Made by a program: the position numbers and the translations under genes
Notes under the pieces: generated by a model
Seen by the model: the letters and a program-made list of their open reading frames with translations, nothing else
Databases searched by the model: none
Told to the model about the DNA's origin: nothing
Source: Syngnathus acus
Taxonomy: Eukaryota > Chordata > Actinopteri > Syngnathiformes > Syngnathidae
Length of the DNA stretch: 64,000 bases
NCBI RefSeq assembly: GCF_901709675.1
Contig: NC_051094.1
Location: 19,868,501 to 19,932,500 of the forward strand
Direction of reading: 5' to 3'
In this document: positions 1-11,941 of the stretch, piece after piece
Layout: each line of letters opens with the position of its first letter
How positions within the stretch are numbered: position 1 is the first letter of the stretch

Positions 1-423
1 CACGGAGGTGAAAGAGAGCTCCTTAGAGTAGGACCGGGCGTGGGAAAAAGCCATAATAGTTTTTCAAACCTTCTGTGTCACTCCAAATCCTTAAATCCTT
101 CAAACTCTTCGTCCGCCGTGTCACTTGGAAACAAAGCCGCTAATGATGCCGGTAGTACGTGGGGCCCTTCGTCATCTTCGTCATCCCGTGATCAATCTTT
201 GTCCTTTATGTAAACAACCGCCACGCTGCGTCGCGCTGCTGACGTCACTTGAAATTCAAATTACAGTAATCCCTTGCTACATCGCGGTTCGTTTATCGCG
301 GTTTCACTTTTTTTGGGGGGGGAAAATTTTTGAAAAAAAACATATATAAGTCGCTCCTTATTATAAGTCGCCCCCCCACCCAAACTATGAAAAAAACCGC
401 GACTTATAGTCCGAAAATTACGG
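1..423 (-). mobile_element. Element X, copy X1 (cut by the window edge)
   Basis: One terminus of a dispersed DNA element found five times here (X1-X5). The sequence ends in the terminal inverted repeat ...TTATAGTCCGAAAATTACGG followed by TA, as X3 and X5 do. It also carries the end of the GC-rich ~118-bp repeat block (GGAGGTGAAAGAGAGCTCC) seen in X2, X3 and X5. Orientation is given relative to X2/X4. No coding capacity is recognised. Confidence 0.7.
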
Positions 424-425
424 TA

Positions 426-848
426 TATGCGTTCGTAAGTAGAGGTACCAGCATGTAGTCAGCATGCATATGTACAAACATAGACTTATCTACACATTGA
501 TTAAAACTGTTGGGTTTGCAGCTTCGTTGTCCATTTTCTTTGAGACACAACACGATGGTGGCGTTTGGTATTCATTTCTTTATTGTTCCTTGCGCACGCA
601 CATACACACACACTTGCGCTTTTGGCTCGCTTCCTTATATCACACTTTTCACTTCCCGTTGCCGCAAACAAGGAAAAAACCAACGTAAAATGTCCAGAGT
701 ACATACAAGAGAAAACTTCACGTCACTGCAGTAAACACAAGATAACGGCATAAGACGCAGAACAAATAACACAATGACATACAGATGTCATAACAGTATA
801 ATGAGAGCACAAAAGACTCAACAATAACACAAGTCTATATTCTAATAT
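426..848. other. Intergenic, nothing recognised
   Basis: AT-rich sequence between X1 and Tc1 copy A with a short CA-rich patch near 600. Short open frames occur on both strands but show no family motif or splice context. Confidence 0.5.
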
Positions 849-849
849 A

Positions 850-2475
850 CAGTGCCTTGCGAAAGTATTCGGCCCCCTTGAACCTTTCAACATTTCGCCA
901 CATTTCAGGCTTCAAACATAAAGATATAAAAGTTTAATTTTTTGTCAAGAATCAACAACAAGTGGGACACAATCGTGAAGTGGAACGAAATTTATTGGAT
1001 AATTTAAACTTTTTTAACAAATAAAAAACTGAAAAGTGGGGCGTGCAATATTATTCGGCCCCTTTACTTTCAGTGCAGCAAACTCACTCCAGAAGTTCAG
1101 TGAGGATCTTTGAATGATCCAATATTGTCCTAAATGACTGATGATGATAAATAGAATGCACCTGTGTGTAATCAAGTCTCCGTATAAATGCACCTGCTCT
1201 TTGATAGTCTCAGGGTTCTGTTTAAAGCGCAGAGAGAACCATGAAGACAAAGGAACACACCAGGCAGGTCCGAGATACTGTTGTGGAGAAGTTTAAAGCC
1301 GGATTTGGATACAAAAAGATTTCCCAAGCTTTAAACATCTCAAGGAGCACTGTGCAAGCAATTATATTGAAATGGAAGGAGTATCAGACCACTGCAAATC
1401 TACCAAGACCCGGCCGTCCCTCCAAACTTTCATCTCAAACAAGGAGAAGACTGATCAGAGATGCAGCCAAGAGGCCCATGATCACTCTGGATGAACTGCA
1501 ACTAACTACAGCTGAGGTGGGAGAGTCTGTCCATAGGACAACAATCAGTCGTGCACTGCACAAATCTGGCCTTTATGGAAGAGTGGCAAGAAGAAAGCCA
1601 TTTCTCAAAGATATCCATAAAAAGTCTCGTTTAAAGTTTGCCACAAGCCACCTGGGAGACACACCAAACGTGGAAGAAGGTGCTCTGGTCAGATGAAACC
1701 AAAATCGAACTTTTTGGCCACAATGCAAAACGATATGTTTGGCGTAAAAGCAACACAGCTCATCACCCTGAACACACCATCCCCACTGTCAAACAGGGTG
1801 GTGGCAGCATCATGGTTTGGGCCTGCTTTTCTTCAGCAGGGACAGGGAAGATGGCTAAAATTGATGGGAAGATGGATGGAGCCAAATACAGGACCATTCT
1901 GGAAGAAAACCTGTTGGAGTCTGCAAAAGACCTGAGACTGGGACAGAGATTTATCTTCCAACAGGACAATGATCCAAAACATAAAGCCAAATCTACAATG
2001 GAATGGTTCACAAATAGACGTATCCAGGTGTTAGAATGGCCAAATCAAAGTCCAGACCTGAATCCAATCGAGAATCTGTGGAAAGAGCTGAAGACTGCTG
2101 TTCACAAACGCTCTCCATCCAACCTCACTGAGCTCGAGCTGTTTTGCAAGGAAGAATGGGCAAGAATTCCAGTCTCTCGATGTGCAAAACTGATAGAGAC
2201 ATACCCCAAGCGACTTGCAGCTGTAATTGCAGCAAAAGGTGGCGCTACAAAGTATTAGCGCAAGGGGGCCGAATAATATTGCACGCCACACTTTTCAGTT
2301 TTTTATTTGTTAAAAAAGTTTAAATGATCCAATAAATTTTGTTCCACTTCACGATTGTGTTCCACTTGTTGTTGATTCTTGACAAAAAATTAAACTTTTA
2401 TATCTTTGTTTGAAGCCTGAAATGTCGCGAAATGTTGAAAGGTTCAAGGGGGCCGAATACTTTCGCAAGGCACTG
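850..2475 (+). mobile_element. Tc1-like transposon, copy A
   Basis: A 1626-bp element bounded by CAGTGCCTTGCGAAAGTATT and its inverted complement and flanked by the TA duplication typical of Tc1/mariner (848-849 and 2476-2477). The inverted repeats are long (>200 bp) and frame one transposase gene. Copy B at 61286-62910 is the same element with only scattered differences, so the family moved recently. Confidence 0.95.
1241..2258 (+). pseudogene. Tc1 transposase, broken by a 2-bp deletion
   Basis: DD34E transposase that would bind the inverted repeats and catalyse cut-and-paste transposition in the nucleus. It opens with ATG at 1241 (MKTKEHTRQVRD) and reads through the paired helix-turn-helix region and a GRPSK AT-hook-like linker. 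The frame is then lost between 1669 and 1670, where CAAACGTGG replaces the CAAACATGTGG of copy B; the first frame stops soon after. The second half continues in another frame with the catalytic WSDE, QQDNDPKH and [11 protein letters not shown] motifs and ends at 2258. Apart from this deletion the coding sequence is preserved, so the break is recent. At residue 104 this copy has Arg where copy B has Cys. Confidence 0.93.
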
Positions 2476-2477
2476 TA

Positions 2478-3285
2478 CAATCACTTTAATATAGAACTTC
2501 TCTTATTAGACATGTTTTTGGGTATGTGTTTGAATAACATCTAAATATTAGTAGACAATACATATGGCTCTATGGCTCTAAATTGTGTTTTATAATTATA
2601 GTAACTACTGCCTGATGTTTTCTTGAAGTGCTTGATGTTTGTTTGTACTGCCTGAGGTTTTTGTACAATTAACAATGAATGATTTGCGGCATTTTGAAGT
2701 TGGAAAGAGAGAAAATAAATAAGTTTGCGTAGAATATGAGAAAGTGAACTTTGGCATGGAAGATGATAAGGATAGCAAGAACATTAGTAACAAAACATAA
2801 TAGTCCGCCAGAACTGGTGCAAAATGATAAAAAGAGCTGATGTTGGGAAGACATCATATTTGCAGGGACTGGCGTCATCTGGAGAACAAACAAACCAAGG
2901 AGCGGGGAGAAGAACGAGGTGAAAGGACAGCAACGAGGGCTGCCAAGAACAAGACTAGATACCAAGAAACAGCTATGGAACACTATGGGCGACACAACTC
3001 GACTTAATATAAGCACTCTAAAGAACATCTTTACTATTTTTCATCCTAATCTTGCATTGGGTCAGAGAGAAAAGCCCAGCATTGAGACTCTGTCCTTGGA
3101 CCCAGAGAATCAATAAGAACAAATCGGATCAAATTCAATCCACCTGATGTAACGCTTTATTGTGTTAGTGTGAATACCTTCCTTAAACGGGAAAAAAAAA
3201 AAAACGAAGACGGATTGAGTAAATTGGGCGGGGTGCGATTGGCGCTTGAATTTTCCAACAGTATTGTATACCATTCTACAACACT
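2478..3285. other. Unassigned AT-rich sequence
   Basis: About 0.8 kb between Tc1 copy A and the Rex1-like LINE. It has small open frames on both strands and an A-rich run near 3190. I see no domain, terminal repeat or splice structure. Confidence 0.4.
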
Positions 3286-4192
3286 AGCCTCTCAAAGGAT
3301 TTCATGACCTCAGATGTCAGGGCGACAGGTCTGTAATCATTCAATCCTATGATGGCGGGCTTCTTGGCCTCCGGTACGATGGTGGAGCTTTTGAAGCACG
3401 AGGGCACCTCACACAGCTCCAGGGAACGATTGACGATCCGTGGAAAGGTGAGTGTCAGCTGTGCACCGACTTTCAGGCAGGAGGGGGACACGCTGTCTGG
3501 GCCTGGTGCCTTCCTGACCTTCTGTCTTCGGAACATCTGACACACCTCCTCCTTACGCATCTGAAGTACGGGCGCGGCTTCTGAAAGAGAGAGAGAGTAG
3601 GTGATAACAGCAATGGAGGTGTGAACGGAGGGGGGGGGGGTGATTGTGATGCAGGAGGTCCCGTTGTGTGGCTGGACCAGTCAAACCTGCAATAAAACCT
3701 GTTTAGCTGGTTTGCAAGCCTTGGGTTCTCCACAGGACAGGGGCTTGGTCTCTTGAATCCCGTGATGCTCTGCAGGCCTTTCCACACTGATGACGGTTCA
3801 GGATTGGCAGAGAGGTGTCTCTGCAGGCTCTCCCCATAGCACCTCTTGGCTTTCCTGATCTCTCGGTTCAGTGTATTCCTGGCCTGCCTTAACAGGTTAC
3901 GGCCCCCACTCCTGTAGGCCTCCTCCTTGGCTTTGCACCGCATCCTGAGGTTTGTTGCTGTTGTACGTGCAGAAGGTCTTAGTTTGCACACACAAGTCCT
4001 CACAAAAGCTGATGTATGATGTCACAGTATCGGTGAGTTCACGTAAGTCTGAAGTTGCAGCTTCAAAAACACCCCAATCGGTGCAGTCAAAGCAGACTTG
4101 GAGGTCCGGCTTTGACTCCATTTCCTCACAGTCCCCTCAGTCCTTAGAAGTTTTTAATTTCTTTCTGTAGGTTGGGATTAGATGAACTAGAC

Positions 4193-5519
4193 CAGGGGTG
4201 GGCAAACTACGGCCCGCGGGCCACATCCGGCCCACGGGACCGTTTAATCCGGCCCGCCAACCCTGAATAAATTGTATTATTAAACATTTGTTTTGGTCAT
4301 TTTGCATGCAATGACTGCGTTTCCCCAGTAGATGGGGAACCGCTCGCCTGCGCATTTACTACCGGAAGCCATGTCAGAAAGCTCGGTGCACACTCACAAG
4401 TGCGTGTACGTACTCAGTAGTACGGACATGGCGCACTCGGCTCTATTTGTATCAGTCCCGCATTTAGAGCGTGGGCTGTGACGACAGCATTCTTGTAATT
4501 CGCGCGCTGAGCTTTCAGATACAGTTTTACGCTAAAGCCACCCACAAACCTTCCCCTGGAATCCTTCTATTAAAATGAGTCGCCCAAGGAAAAGCAAGGT
4601 GGACACAGTGCCGAGTGTTTAAAAAAACAGTGGCCAATTTGGCTCGACGTACGCGACGTGACGTTCAGCCACATCAACATCAACCCGTCACAGATCGAGG
4701 TAAACGGACCAACACCTCGGATCTCTCCTAAGAATTGCCACAACAAATTTTACTCCAGACTATGACGCACTAGCAAAAAAGGGAGATCAACAACACTGTT
4801 CCCACTGAAAATGAAGGGGGAGGCTCTCAAGTTTGTTGTAAAAAAATGCATTTTGAATATGATTTGTACACATAGCAGGGATTGAAATTAGCGACCATTC
4901 TCATTTTCAAACAATGCAGGATGCTCAAGGACATTGATGCACCACCTGTTTGCGACTAATCTTAACCTGTAAAGTTCTTAAGGCTTACTTTAAGGAAGTG
5001 TTTCCCGTTTCCTCACCTCTGTTACCAGGTGTTTGTGAGTTAAAACTCTGCTCTGATTTTCAGATACCCCTCACCGTGTTGCCGTTTTGATTACTTTATT
5101 TGGATGTATGCTTTCACCGATTCTTCAAGATGATATATTTGGTCAGAATGTTTGCCGTTTGACGTGATCTCATAAGATAAACATCTTTCATTAATCTGAC
5201 CTGCAGGCACTGAAGTGATGGAGACTGTTATTCATAATAACAGTGTCGTATTTTATGAGAATCACTGATAGCAGTTTTTTAGTGAATTATTATTATTATT
5301 TTTTTAATGCTGTTAATAAATGCATTTGTTTTCAAAAAACTTGTTTGGAATATCCATGCTTTACTACCTACTAAAGGCCAAAATCTTTTATGCAATGACC
5401 TTTACAGGTCGCTTATATTACTTCACACAAACACTACGTCCATCTGCTCCTGGTTCGGCCCTCCGGTCCAAATTTAGAACCCAGTTCGGCCCGCGAGTCA
5501 AAAAGTTTGCCCACCCCTG
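4193..5519 (+). mobile_element. hAT element, internally deleted, 8-bp TSD
   Basis: Starts CAGGGGTGGGCAAACTACGG and ends GTTTGCCCACCCCTG. It is flanked by the exact 8-bp duplication AACTAGAC (4185-4192 and 5520-5527), the hallmark of hAT insertion. It splits the LINE around it; removing it rejoins the endonuclease reading on the minus strand. It retains only the start and end of a transposase gene. Confidence 0.92.
4575..4808 (+). pseudogene. hAT transposase remnant (N-terminal start fused to C-terminus)
   Basis: ATG at 4575 opens MSRPRKSKVD, like the start of BED-finger hAT transposases of the ZBED5/GTF2IRD2-like group. After a frameshift and a large deletion the sequence resumes with the C-terminal end: TDRGKRTNTSDLS, then after another shift LRIATTNFTPDYDALA and a stop at 4806-4808. 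The BED finger, the RNase-H-like core and the dimerisation region are absent. The element could only have moved using enzyme supplied by another copy. Family assignment is from remembered sequence pattern. Confidence 0.7.
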
Positions 5520-5875
5520 AACTAGACAGTGGTCCGAGAGTCCTAAAGCTGCACGGGGCACAGAGCGGTATGCATCCTTTATTACGGAGTAGCAGTGGTC
5601 CAGTGTCTGTGTCCCTCTGGTGGGACACGTTATGTGCTGTCTGTATTTGAGGAGTTCGTGTGTGAGGTTTGCTCTGTTAAAATCACCCAAAACAATGATC
5701 AGTGAGTTTGGTAGGTTTTTTTTCCATGTCTGTTACCTGGTCAGCAAGCAGCTGCGTGGCTTCGATCGCACGTGCGTGTGGTGGAATGTAAACACCCGCC
5801 ATTACGATCGAGGAGAACTCGCGTCGTGAATAAAACGGCCGGCAGTTTATGAAAAGTGCCTCTAGGAGAGGGCTG

Positions 5876-6324
5876 TGTTGCATGTTGTTTGGGATGGCCG
5901 TTGTTGAGCCAGCAAAAACAAAGATGTGGAGTAACAGTTGGTTCTTTATTGGCAATATCTTGGTTTGTTTAATGACGGCCAGTACACGAGGCACGGCAGC
6001 AGATGAAACAACAGTTTCCTTCTCCAGGACAGCTTGTTTTATACTGTCCGGAAAAGGCGGGAAAGCGTCACCTGACCATTTGGTACCTATGTGTATTGGG
6101 AAGTTACCGCCCCTATGTGTGTGTGTGTGTGTGTGCGTGTGTGTGTTGTGTCCGCCGTCTGTACCCATGTGGCCACAAAGTTCTTGGTGCTGTATCCGTG
6201 TTCTGATTGAGAAGTTATGTTTATATACAATAATAAGAAGATTTGCCCACACATGAACACGAAAAAGTATACGAGTTTATTTAACTTAACCAAATATGTA
6301 CACGTTGCTGTTTCACCCACTTCA
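5876..6324 (-). repeat. Endogenous-retrovirus-like 3' LTR
   Basis: About 449 bp. On the minus strand it begins TGAAG directly after a purine tract (AAAAGGGGGA, 6325-6335), carries AATAAA near 5943, and ends CAACA. A related copy lies at 10292-10716. A CA/GT microsatellite sits inside at 6116-6150. Confidence 0.7.
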
Positions 6325-7274
6325 ATCCCCCTTTTGACCTCGAAAGAGGTCAATTAAAAAACTAAATGCGAGCCATATCAGGAGAGAAACAATACAGCGA
6401 GCAGGAGCACAATTACCCAATATCAGGGATGAGAATTTTCCGCGGATTTCCGTGTTTTTTTCCATTGAAAGTATTTTCGTGAATCGTGTAAATCCGTTGA
6501 GAAATTTATTTTTTTATATATGGGGGGGAGCGGCCGGCTAGCTGGCCGGGCAACGTTAGCCTCGGCGACTCTTGCGGGCATTCCCCCGCCCACCGCAACA
6601 GCGTATACCCCCCGCTACTTTTCCGTGCTTTTTCACATTTGCTATTCTCATCCCTGTAATATAAGGAGAGATTTCTAGAGGGCGGGTTGGTGGTTGTAAT
6701 AGGCGATACATGCTTTAAAACGTTAGACAATGTCAAACATGACAACGACACTGCCGTGACGAAGTCTCGCCTCAATACTCCAGTTCAACTTGAGTGTGTG
6801 AGTGAAAAACCTGCGGCAAGATGTTATAATGCAGGAAAAGGCTCACACGGTCCCTCTGCCTTAGGCAACCAAAATGTCATCAATATTGTCAGCCTGAGAT
6901 AACAATCGCTTGTAGTAGTTCAGCCGTTGGGGTCTTGGCACGCCCACTGGTGGAGAGTGACCACAATTCTCACCCCCTTTGCAGCTCTGCTCCATCCAGA
7001 GGGAACCTGAAAACGTCTGCAGTGCGGTCCTTGTCGTCGGTGGCTCAGGGTAGACTACCTGGCCACCAAGGTTAAGAGGGTTATTCTGCCTCAACGGGGG
7101 GGGGGGACGCTGCCGATGGCTGATCTGGATCACCGCAGGTATCTTTCACAAGGGCACACACTTCAAAGGGTCCAGTCCACCTGGGCTCTGTCCACTTCCT
7201 CTTCAGGACTATTAGCCAGACAGTTGAGGTGATCTGGATCTCGGTCTTTGCTTCCGGATCCGCAGTAGTTTGTT
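6325..7274 (-). pseudogene. Endogenous retrovirus internal remnant (integrase C-terminus and degenerate 3' part)
   Basis: Minus-strand internal sequence leading into the LTR at 5876-6324. At about 7215-7110 a short reading carries the KRKWTEP and WTGPFEV motifs typical of the C-terminal domain of gammaretrovirus-like integrases. The following several hundred bases, where an envelope gene would lie, hold no intact frame and are interrupted by a palindromic MITE. This is an old, heavily decayed copy with no coding potential. Confidence 0.6.
6424..6656. mobile_element. Small non-autonomous hAT-like MITE
   Basis: 233 bp with termini CAGGGATGAGAATTTTCCG and TTTGCTATTCTCATCCCTG. The flanks are CAATAT and TAATAT (5 of 6 bases match), a possible eroded target duplication. 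It sits inside the retroviral remnant. Confidence 0.65.
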
Positions 7275-7405
7275 CTGTGCGTGCGTGCGTGCGTGCGTGT
7301 GTGCGTGCGGGCAGGTGGGCGTGCGTGTGTGTGTAAGAGGAAGGGATGGGGTGATGTTCATGTGTATAATGTGGCTCTTAGTCTTTGATTGGTTGGCCAC
7401 CCCTG
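7275..7405 (+). mobile_element. 3' end fragment of a hAT element
   Basis: A GT-rich tract followed by TGTGGCTCTTAG...GGTTGGCCACCCCTG. This matches the end of the complete element at 57062-58200. The other end is missing. Confidence 0.75.
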
Positions 7406-7409
7406 TAAA

Positions 7410-8018
7410 AGACGATAGTGATCTAGTGGAAGATGACAGCTTTATACTCTTCCTAGATTTTTACCAGGCTTTTGACTCTGTTGAACATGCTTTTATTTTA
7501 GAAACACTTAATAATTTTTGAATTTGGGGAACATTTTAAAGATGTTAGTATGCTCTACTTTTACATAAATAGTTGTGTGTCCTTTGGCCAGGGACCGCGT
7601 AAGAGATTTAGTATAGGACGAGGAATCAGACAAGGATGTGGAAGCTCCCCTTTATTATTTATAATGGTGGCAGAGATTTTGTCCATTTTGGTTAAAAATT
7701 CCACAATTGAAGGTCTGCATTTGAACAATGAACAAATTATAATTATAATATGTCAGTTGGCTGATGATACAACTATATTTCTTAAGGATGAGCTCCAAAT
7801 TCCAATAACATTGTAAGTGATTAGTACTTTTTCAAAAGCTTCTGGACTCCAGTTAAATTTAAAGAAACGTGAATGGTTACCACTAAAGGACCAATCTATC
7901 AGCTCAGTAAATGAGATAGAGGTTAAAAGAGAGGTTAAATATCTAGGTGTCTTAGTCACAAAAGACAAAATTGCTTCAGAAAAGAATAACATAAAGGATC
8001 ATATTGATAAGTGTAAGC
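7410..8018 (+). pseudogene. Reverse transcriptase palm of the Tx1/L1-like LINE
   Basis: Contains motif A (FLDFYQAFDSVEH), motif B (IGRGIRQGCGSSPLLF) and motif C (QLADDTTIF), then the thumb start (ASGLQLNLKK, VKYLGVLVTKD). The reading is broken by a stop near 7519 and another at about 7814, so it is not functional. The clade is judged from the RQGC and ADDTT context; it could be another L1-related fish lineage. Confidence 0.75.
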
Positions 8019-8962
8019 CAGGGGTGTCCAAACTTTTTGCAAAGCGGGTCAGATTTGGTTAGATGAAAATGTATAGGGGCCGACCATTCGCACCGACATT
8101 CATCGAACCATTGTAAATGAACTTATGAATATGTAACTATATCCTTTGCTGTCTGCAGATAGGTTGATATTGCAAATGAGAATCTGTTGTCAATTGCACT
8201 ACCAGAAAAGTTAAAGATTAAAATAATAATAAATTAAATACAAATTAACAATTTTATGATAGTTCAATGATTTTTTATTAGATGTATTCAGTTTGTTTTG
8301 TTATTGTTATTGTTGTATTAGGGTGATATCGGTGTTTGTGACTGCAGTAAACAGGCCAGGTTGCATCATGTCATATTTTTAATCCAAATTAAATCATGAT
8401 CCATTTTATCTTTTTTTTTTCAATTTAATACGCAACAAATTACTTCATAATCACAAAATAATATTCCATAGTCTTTTTGTTGTTTGCGATCACTGTGAGT
8501 CGGCGGCGCGGACGCGTAGTATGTCGAGAGTTAGTACGAAGTAGACGGCTCTCACCAGTGTTTTTTTTTTTTTTTTTTTTTCCTCCCCTGGTCAGCCTCA
8601 CTTGCAGCGTCTCTGACTTTAGCGTCGCCTTAGTCCTTGGTGTGTGGACATTTGAATGAGGAAGTGTCCGTGTCACTGATTATCTTGCAAACGAACACTT
8701 GTCTGCGCGTGAACTGGGACGGGACGAAGGAGACAGGCCCGCAACCGATCATGAGCGCTGGCTCGTGCGCGTTCCCGTGAGGACGAGCTTCATTGCTGTG
8801 GCTCGCTCTGGGGCTCGCAGGTGACCGCGACAGTGCCAGCGGGCCACTTATTATTGATTTTACGACACAATGCTTCAGCCCAGTTTAAATTTAGAATTTA
8901 AATTTAAAAAAATAATAATTTAAATTTAGGCCAAATGTGGCCCGCGGTGTAAGGAATCCCTG
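8019..8962. mobile_element. hAT-like element (diverged)
   Basis: Starts CAGGGGTGTCCAAACTTTTT and ends GGCCAAATGTGGCCCGCGG...CCCTG, a terminal pattern common in fish hATs. The right terminus is eroded and no exact target duplication is visible. LINE coding resumes at once with RWLQRDLSIFGRIMLTK, which supports the boundaries. A long T run lies at 8560-8581. Confidence 0.7.
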
Positions 8963-9146
8963 AATCGATGGCTACAAAGGGATCTGTCAATATTTGGTAG
9001 AATTATGTTAACCAAAAAGGACAGTTTATCCAGGTTAATATATCCAGCTTACTCCCTTGCCATCTCTCCTCAAATAACAAAAAAAATTAATGGTCTAAAT
9101 TTTGATTTTATTTGGAGAAATAAATATCATTATGTTGGGATAATTT

Positions 9147-10035
9147 AAGTGAAGCCTTGGCCTGCCAGACCTGGAGGCCTTGTCTTTACTGTTTATGACT
9201 TTCCTTTCATCTAGGTTTTTCCTTTTTAGTGACAGGGATGTCTTTTGATCCCTGTCAGCCATATGTCTCCTTCCTGTCCTTATGCTATCTGTGTGTTTTT
9301 GTTCCTGTAGGAGGCCTTCACTAACAATGAGCCAAGCTTATTTGCATAGGCGAAATGTTCTTATTTGGTTCAGAGGAACTTCATTCCTTTTATCTTACTG
9401 TAGGTTTGGTTCATAGATTGTTGTTGGTCAGAACTGTTTTTCTTTGTTAAGTGTTATATACAGTTCGAAGTAGTTGCGTACAAGTTATCCTATATTTACT
9501 CAATGTTTGTTTAAGGAACTGCATACCAGTTACCTTACATTTACTTAATGTGTGTTGAAGTGTTTAGGACAAGTTACTTATTATTATTGTGTGTTACTTT
9601 ACCAAGTAGATAAAGTTAGCCAAGGTTTAGTTGCATTGTTCCACAGGAAAGCGGCAATTCAAGTTATCTGATCCCACTCGAGGACAAATCAGCCAACCAT
9701 GAGAAGAACAGTTGGTTGATGAAGAAGGACGAAGTCTGCGGGGGTCACGGGCCGACAATGAAGTGCTAATTCACACCACACTACATTCCTTAGCTGATAA
9801 GCGTTGCTACAGACACTATCTCCCCTCCCTTTAGTGTAGCAACGCCTCTGTAACCAGGGCAACCAAAACATTAAATAGAGGAGCATGTGAAGTGAGAACT
9901 CAGAATTTATGGAGATTGTAACTGAGTTTGCTCTCTATCGTTCTCCTCGCGAGTAAACCTGTTCTGGTTCTTTCCTCCTCTTCCTTCCAGCGTGTGGTTT
10001 AATGTCTGATTGGATTTAGACCTAACACATTACAT
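9147..10035 (+). mobile_element. Inserted block, LTR-like
   Basis: About 0.9 kb of non-coding sequence interrupting the LINE; coding resumes about 10040 with RPYEKGGSNAIDFEFM. It starts near TGAAGCCTTGG and ends near CCTAACACATTACA, which suggests an LTR, but the flanks do not show a clear duplication. Confidence 0.4.
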
Positions 10036-10291
10036 ATCAAAACAGGACTTAACCAGACCCTATGAGAAGGGGGAAGTAATGCAATAGATTTTGAGTTTAT
10101 GAATGGTTGATTGAAAACTAATTAGTTGAAACAAATCCTTAAAGATCCGCAATCAATACGGTTTCTCATACCCAATATGGTCTTTGAAAAAATAAGAGGA
10201 ATCAGATTCCTTTTGAAATGTGATTATGATCCACAAAAGCTTCCTTTACAATTATCAGACTTTCATCAACACGTTCTGCTTTATTGGAGAC

Positions 10292-10716
10292 TGTTGCGTG
10301 TTGTGCGGGATGTCCGATGTTGAGCCAGGAACAACAAAGTTGTGGAGTATAGAGTTGGTTCTTTATTGGCAAGATCTTGGGTTGTTTAATGGCGGCCAAT
10401 GCACGAGGCACGGCAGCAGATGAAACAACAGCTTCCTTCTCCAGGTCAGCTTCTTTTATACTGCCCGGAAAGGCGGGAACTTGTCACATGACCATTTGAT
10501 ACCTGAGTGTGGGGGTCGTCACCCCCCTGTGTGTGTGTGCGCGTGTGCCTGTTTGTGTGTTCATACAGTTATATGTGTTGTATTTGTGTTCTGATTGAGC
10601 AGTTATGTCTATATAAACTAATAAAGAGAATTGTACAGATATGAGCATCTAAACGTACATGAGATTGTCTAACCTAACAGAACATGTACACATTGCTGTT
10701 GCTCTCTCTTCAAGAA
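10292..10716 (-). mobile_element. Solo LTR (same family as 5876-6324)
   Basis: 425 bp closely resembling the retroviral LTR at 5876-6324. It is flanked by AGAC on both sides (10288-10291 and 10717-10720) and inserted into the coding part of the Tx1/L1-like LINE. On the minus strand it carries AATAAA about 70 bp before the CAACA end. The exact 5' edge is uncertain by 3-4 bp. Confidence 0.75.
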
Positions 10717-11941
10717 AGACCTTTCAAACATAGTTTTACACCTCACAACACACCAATTTGGAACAATAGGTATATTTTGATTCATAGAAAACCTGTTTTT
10801 ATCTCTGAACGGTTCTCTAGAGGAGTATGGGCTATATCTGACTTCATGGATGAGGAGGGAGGGATCTTGCATCATGCTGATTTTTGCGATAGATTTAAGA
10901 TTTCTTGTACTCAAAATAGTACAAACAAATGGTGAAAACATTCCCATTATCCCTGATTAATATGGTTAAACAAGATAAAATGCATTCAAAGATAACTCCA
11001 TGTTTAAGGCTGCTACATGTTAATGGGATTGATTTTTGTGATGATAAATGTAACACGTTTATTAGAGGCTGTTTTTTTGGAAAACTGTTTTTCTGGTACT
11101 TTGAAACGTGGTTATATTTTGAGAGACTTCAGCTCAGCCGATATTAAAGGGATTTGATGCAAGTATTTGAAATTTCCGGTCCCACCAAAAACAAGGGAAC
11201 TTCAATTTAAAATTATCAATAATATTTACCCAACTAAGAAACTTTTGAAGATGAAATTTAAAATGGATGTAGGGAACTGTGTTTTTTGTGGAGGTGAAAT
11301 TTAAGATTTAGACCATCTTTTCTTTTGGTGTGAGTTTGTACAAAGGTTTTGGCTTGACTTTCAACAATGGGGTTGTTCAAAAGGGTTGCTCTTTGTTTCT
11401 CTTACTATCTCTGATGTTAAATATGGCTTTTTTCATAATGGTAAATTTGGTGTTTTTTTATTAACAATATTATTTTGTTGGCCAAACAATACATACACAA
11501 ATGTCGCTTCTTTAAAACAAGACCAAACTTTCTGCATTGAAAGAATGATCTGAAATCCTATAACAACTCGTTAAAGCTTATTAACACCAAGAATGCTGTA
11601 AAACTGACCTCATTTATTGAAAGGCTGTCTCTGTAAGATATTTGCTCTGGCTGTATATTCTTTGCATATAAGATGGAGTTGCCCTGAAATGCCTTTTTAT
11701 TTTTTTTATTTTTTTACTGTCTTCGTTTTAGTTTTTTTGTGTGTGCTTTGATTTGTTTGTTTTGTGTTTTTAGGTATTGGATATGTCTTATTTTGTTTTT
11801 GTCGGCAAAATAAATAATAATAATAATAATAAAAACAAGCCCATCGCCATGAAAACGAAAGCCAATTTCCAGGCTGCATTCGTGTTTTACGTGACGTGCC
11901 ATCGAGTCGCTCTAAAAATGACGTCATGTAGCCTGAAAACA

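Larger units (their letters stand above)
3286..5874 (-). mobile_element. Rex1/CR1-like LINE, copy A (degenerate, split by a hAT)
   Basis: A non-LTR retrotransposon on the minus strand. The endonuclease part is at 5874-5528 (minus reading contains GDFNRANL and LGLSDHCLV). The sequence is interrupted at 5519-4193 by a hAT, then continues through the linker and start of the reverse transcriptase (MFRRQK, RKAPGPD, SCFKSSTIVPEAKKP, NDYRPVALTS). It stops abruptly at KSFERLVL near 3286, so the palm motifs and 3' UTR are missing. There are several frameshifts and a low-complexity expansion in the linker (~3560-3660). The same family is better preserved at 58215-59959. Confidence 0.85.
7406..11840 (+). 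mobile_element. Tx1/L1-like LINE, degenerate, with three insertions
   Basis: The plus-strand reverse transcriptase starts inside the palm domain and runs on, in fragments, to a C-terminal C-x2-C...H...C knuckle (CVFCGGE, DHLFFWCEF, about 11280-11340). The frame stops near 11640, and the element ends in an (AAT)n tail at 11812-11835. Three younger insertions split it: a hAT at 8019-8962, an LTR-like block at about 9147-10035 and a solo LTR at 10292-10716. Coding continues across each (for example FHQHVLLYWRL, insertion, then FTPHNTPIWNN). The 5' ORFs are absent. Confidence 0.85.

Noticed and set aside
5683-6252. 189-codon minus frame spanning the LTR and LINE
   Set aside because: It crosses the junction of two unrelated elements; only the last part (LINE endonuclease) is real coding sequence.
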